This document shows positions 16,067 to 16,872 of a stretch of 16,872 bases of DNA, piece by piece (position 1 is the first letter of the stretch; each line of letters opens with the position of its first letter). Below the pieces are notes generated by a model. That model worked only from the letters and a program-made list of their open reading frames with translations. It was not told the DNA's origin and did not search any database. Origin of the DNA: UBA6224 sp963800205 (lineage in GTDB: Bacteria > Patescibacteriota > Saccharimonadia > Saccharimonadales > UBA4665). The position numbers and the translations under genes were made by a program. The stretch spans positions 1-16,872 of the forward strand of contig CAWCZQ010000006.1 in the NCBI GenBank assembly GCA_963800205.1, given 5' to 3'.

Positions 16067-16141
16067 GCGGGTGTAGTACAGTGGCTAGTATGCAAGCCTT
16101 CCAAGCTCGAGACGGGAGTTCGATTCTCCCCACCCGCACCA
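16067..16141 (+). tRNA. tRNA-Gly (anticodon TCC), CCA encoded
   Basis: Acceptor GCGGGTG/CACCCGC, D stem GTAC/GTAT, anticodon loop CTTCCAA (TCC), T stem GGGAG/CTCCC around TTCGATT, then A and CCA. The anticodon stem CAAGC/GCTCG has one A-C mismatch, which is also present in the partial upstream copy, so it is probably genuine. It is 75 nt long and decodes GGA. Confidence 0.9.
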
Positions 16142-16268
16142 ATTCGACTCAATTCGTTCGCTCATGGTATACCATTCATTGCCAAGCGGAATATTTTTAT
16201 CACACAGACGGTGATGATATGAGTGAGGAGAATGACCTTGAGTGAGCAAGGCGAATTGAAGGGTCAAA

Positions 16269-16530
16269 ATGTCATCATGGTTTGTATATATTTGTGAAGC
16301 AAGGACCGGACGATACTATGTAGGTATATCGCCAGAACCTACCAAAAGGTTACAGCTGCACAACTCAGGTAAAGGATCACAATTTGCTCGGGATCAGGGA
16401 ACTTTAAAATCGTGTTTGTAACTTGCTTTTCAAACAAAAAGCCTGGCGAGAAAGCAAGAGATAAAACTGAAGGGTTGGTCACGGATATAAAGAAGAAGAG
16501 CTTATAATAGGTGAATTGCAGCTATTATAG
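16269..16530 (+). CDS. Small GIY-YIG endonuclease-domain protein, frameshifted
   Basis: ATG 16269 has GAAGGG (16258-16263) upstream. It reads MSSWFVYICEARTGRYYVGI: the FVYI and YYVGI strands are the GIY and YIG motifs. EPTKRLQLHNSGKGSQFAR (R and H-N-x-G-x-G blocks) follows. A missing base near 16408, an extra base in the T run near 16430 and an extra base near 16489 are needed to continue through IVFVTCF, ARKQEIKLKGWSRI and KEEELI to TAG 16528. The corrected length of about 86 residues fits the stand-alone UPF0213/YhbQ-like GIY-YIG family. Its job is unknown; it lies between two tRNA genes that both carry partial copies. The frameshifts look like sequence errors. Confidence 0.72.
16503..16508 (+). 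promoter_or_regulatory. -10 element (TATAAT) for tRNA-Arg
   Basis: TATAAT lies inside the end of the GIY-YIG gene, 31 nt before tRNA-Arg. A second, weaker TATTAT at 16523-16528 is an alternative. No -35 box is clear. Confidence 0.4.
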
Positions 16531-16539
16531 AAAGATTAT

Positions 16540-16616
16540 GCCCCGGTAGCTCAGTGGATTAGAGCAAGTGGGTTCTAACCATTAGGTCGGGGGTTCGAAT
16601 CCCTCCCGGGGTACCA
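16540..16616 (+). tRNA. tRNA-Arg (anticodon TCT), CCA encoded
   Basis: Acceptor GCCCCGG/CCGGGGT, D stem GCTC/GAGC, anticodon stem AGTGG/CCATT around GTTCTAA (TCT), T stem GGGGG/CCCTC around TTCGAAT, then A and CCA. It is 77 nt long and decodes AGA. Confidence 0.93.
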
Positions 16617-16623
16617 AATAAAG

Positions 16624-16646
16624 AGTCCAGTTTGTCTGGGCTTTTT
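16624..16646 (+). terminator. Terminator of tRNA-Arg
   Basis: AGTCCAG pairs with CTGGGCT (TTTGT loop) followed by TTTTT. Sequence and flanks (AGAGTCCAG, CTGGGCTTTTTATTTGG) nearly match the tRNA-Pro terminator. Confidence 0.78.
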
Positions 16647-16679
16647 ATTTGGCCTGGTGAACCGAACTTTCGACACTAA

Positions 16680-16798
16680 AGGTCGGGGTGAGACATGCCG
16701 GTGAGCATGTCGCAAGGCAACCTTCCCATGGAAACTATGTTGACATCGCAGAAGTTGCGGGCCTGCCGAAGGTAGGTCGAATCCCTCCGGGGGTACCA
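16680..16798 (+). repeat. Insert in a partial tRNA-Arg copy (T-arm fragments on both sides)
   Basis: AGGTCGGGGT (16680-16689) is the variable loop and 5' T stem of tRNA-Arg. It is followed by an 87-nt insert (16690-16776) and then the 22-nt tRNA-Arg 3' part with CCA (16777-16798, one mismatch). The insert begins with the hairpin GACATGC-CGGTGA-GCATGTC (16692-16711), then GCAAGG-CAA-CCTT and AAACTATGTT, and ends GGTAGG. It aligns with the tRNA-Pro insert at 12565-12650. The upstream CCGAACT (16662-16668) resembles the inverted T-loop motif. Confidence 0.75.
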
Positions 16799-16832
16799 CG
16801 AAATCCACTAGTTTTTGTTATTATTAATTCAG

Positions 16833-16872
16833 ATGAAACTAAAATCTTCTAACGATAAAGTATGGTTCACAG
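16833..16872 (+). CDS. Possible start of a gene running out of the window
   Basis: ATG 16833 opens 13 codons (MKLKSSNDKVWFT) to the window edge. A TATTAT element (16819-16824) ends 8 nt upstream, which would again mean a leaderless start. It is too short to identify. Confidence 0.25.
   Translation, partial: MKLKSSNDKVWFT

Noticed and set aside
16142..16268. Gene or RNA between tRNA-Gly and the GIY-YIG gene
   Set aside because: Only short open stretches are present, with no convincing start or structure. The segment probably just holds the ribosome-binding site of the next gene.
16575..16808. Minus-strand frame over tRNA-Arg encoding a GRDSNPRPNG-like peptide
   Set aside because: This is the well-known spurious translation of an antisense tRNA T arm. 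The same applies to the minus frames over tRNA-Gly and the plus frame at 12706-12894 over tRNA-Pro.

Overview
The window looks like a chromosomal piece of a Patescibacteria (CPR) bacterium, most likely Saccharibacteria-like. The reasons are the short TsaB next to TsaE, the RNase Y–YmdB pair, large secreted beta-rich proteins with a domain I associate with CPR surface proteins, very tight gene packing, and several starts with almost no leader. The taxon is inference. TGA, TAA and TAG all end genes, so the standard bacterial code applies and the TGA-recoding CPR lineages are unlikely.

Layout. 1-805: end of tsaE and a short tsaB (tRNA t6A synthesis), overlapping by 4 nt. 811-1797: a strong promoter and a membrane-anchored sortase-fold protein that lacks the catalytic Cys. 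1964-4284: RNase Y and a YmdB-family phosphodiesterase, both clearly recognisable but broken by about a dozen single-base frameshifts. 4357-12204: a surface locus of five secreted or membrane-anchored proteins. These are a giant HTHT-motif adhesin-like protein built from an A-B-C / A-B-C module duplication, two DUF916-like proteins with C-terminal membrane anchors, a secreted protein whose C-terminal domain matches that of the giant protein, and an Ig-like protein with a C-terminal anchor. The arrangement resembles the WxL / WxL-interacting-protein loci of Firmicutes. 12243-13100: a tRNA-Pro locus wrapped in repeated, hairpin-rich tRNA fragments. 13179-14051: a small acidic protein and a CTP-dependent polyprenol/phytol kinase-like membrane protein. 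14048-15901 (minus): a P1B heavy-metal ATPase. 15949-16798: tRNA-Gly, a broken GIY-YIG nuclease gene and tRNA-Arg, again with partial tRNA copies.

The most unusual feature is at the three tRNA loci (Pro, Gly, Arg). Each has an intact tRNA plus partial copies cut at exactly the same place, after the first T-loop-side T of the T arm, leaving a 22-nt 3' part. The interrupting segments are about 86-114 nt and hairpin-rich. They share features between the Pro and Arg loci, including a hairpin whose stem changes in a compensated way and inverted copies of the T-loop motif. This looks like a family of small elements that enter tRNA T loops; I do not recognise it.

Reading-frame damage is concentrated at 2216-3650, 4450-8230 and 16400-16490, while 9.1-15.9 kb is clean. 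Protein sense is preserved across every shift. This points to local sequencing or assembly indels rather than old pseudogenes.
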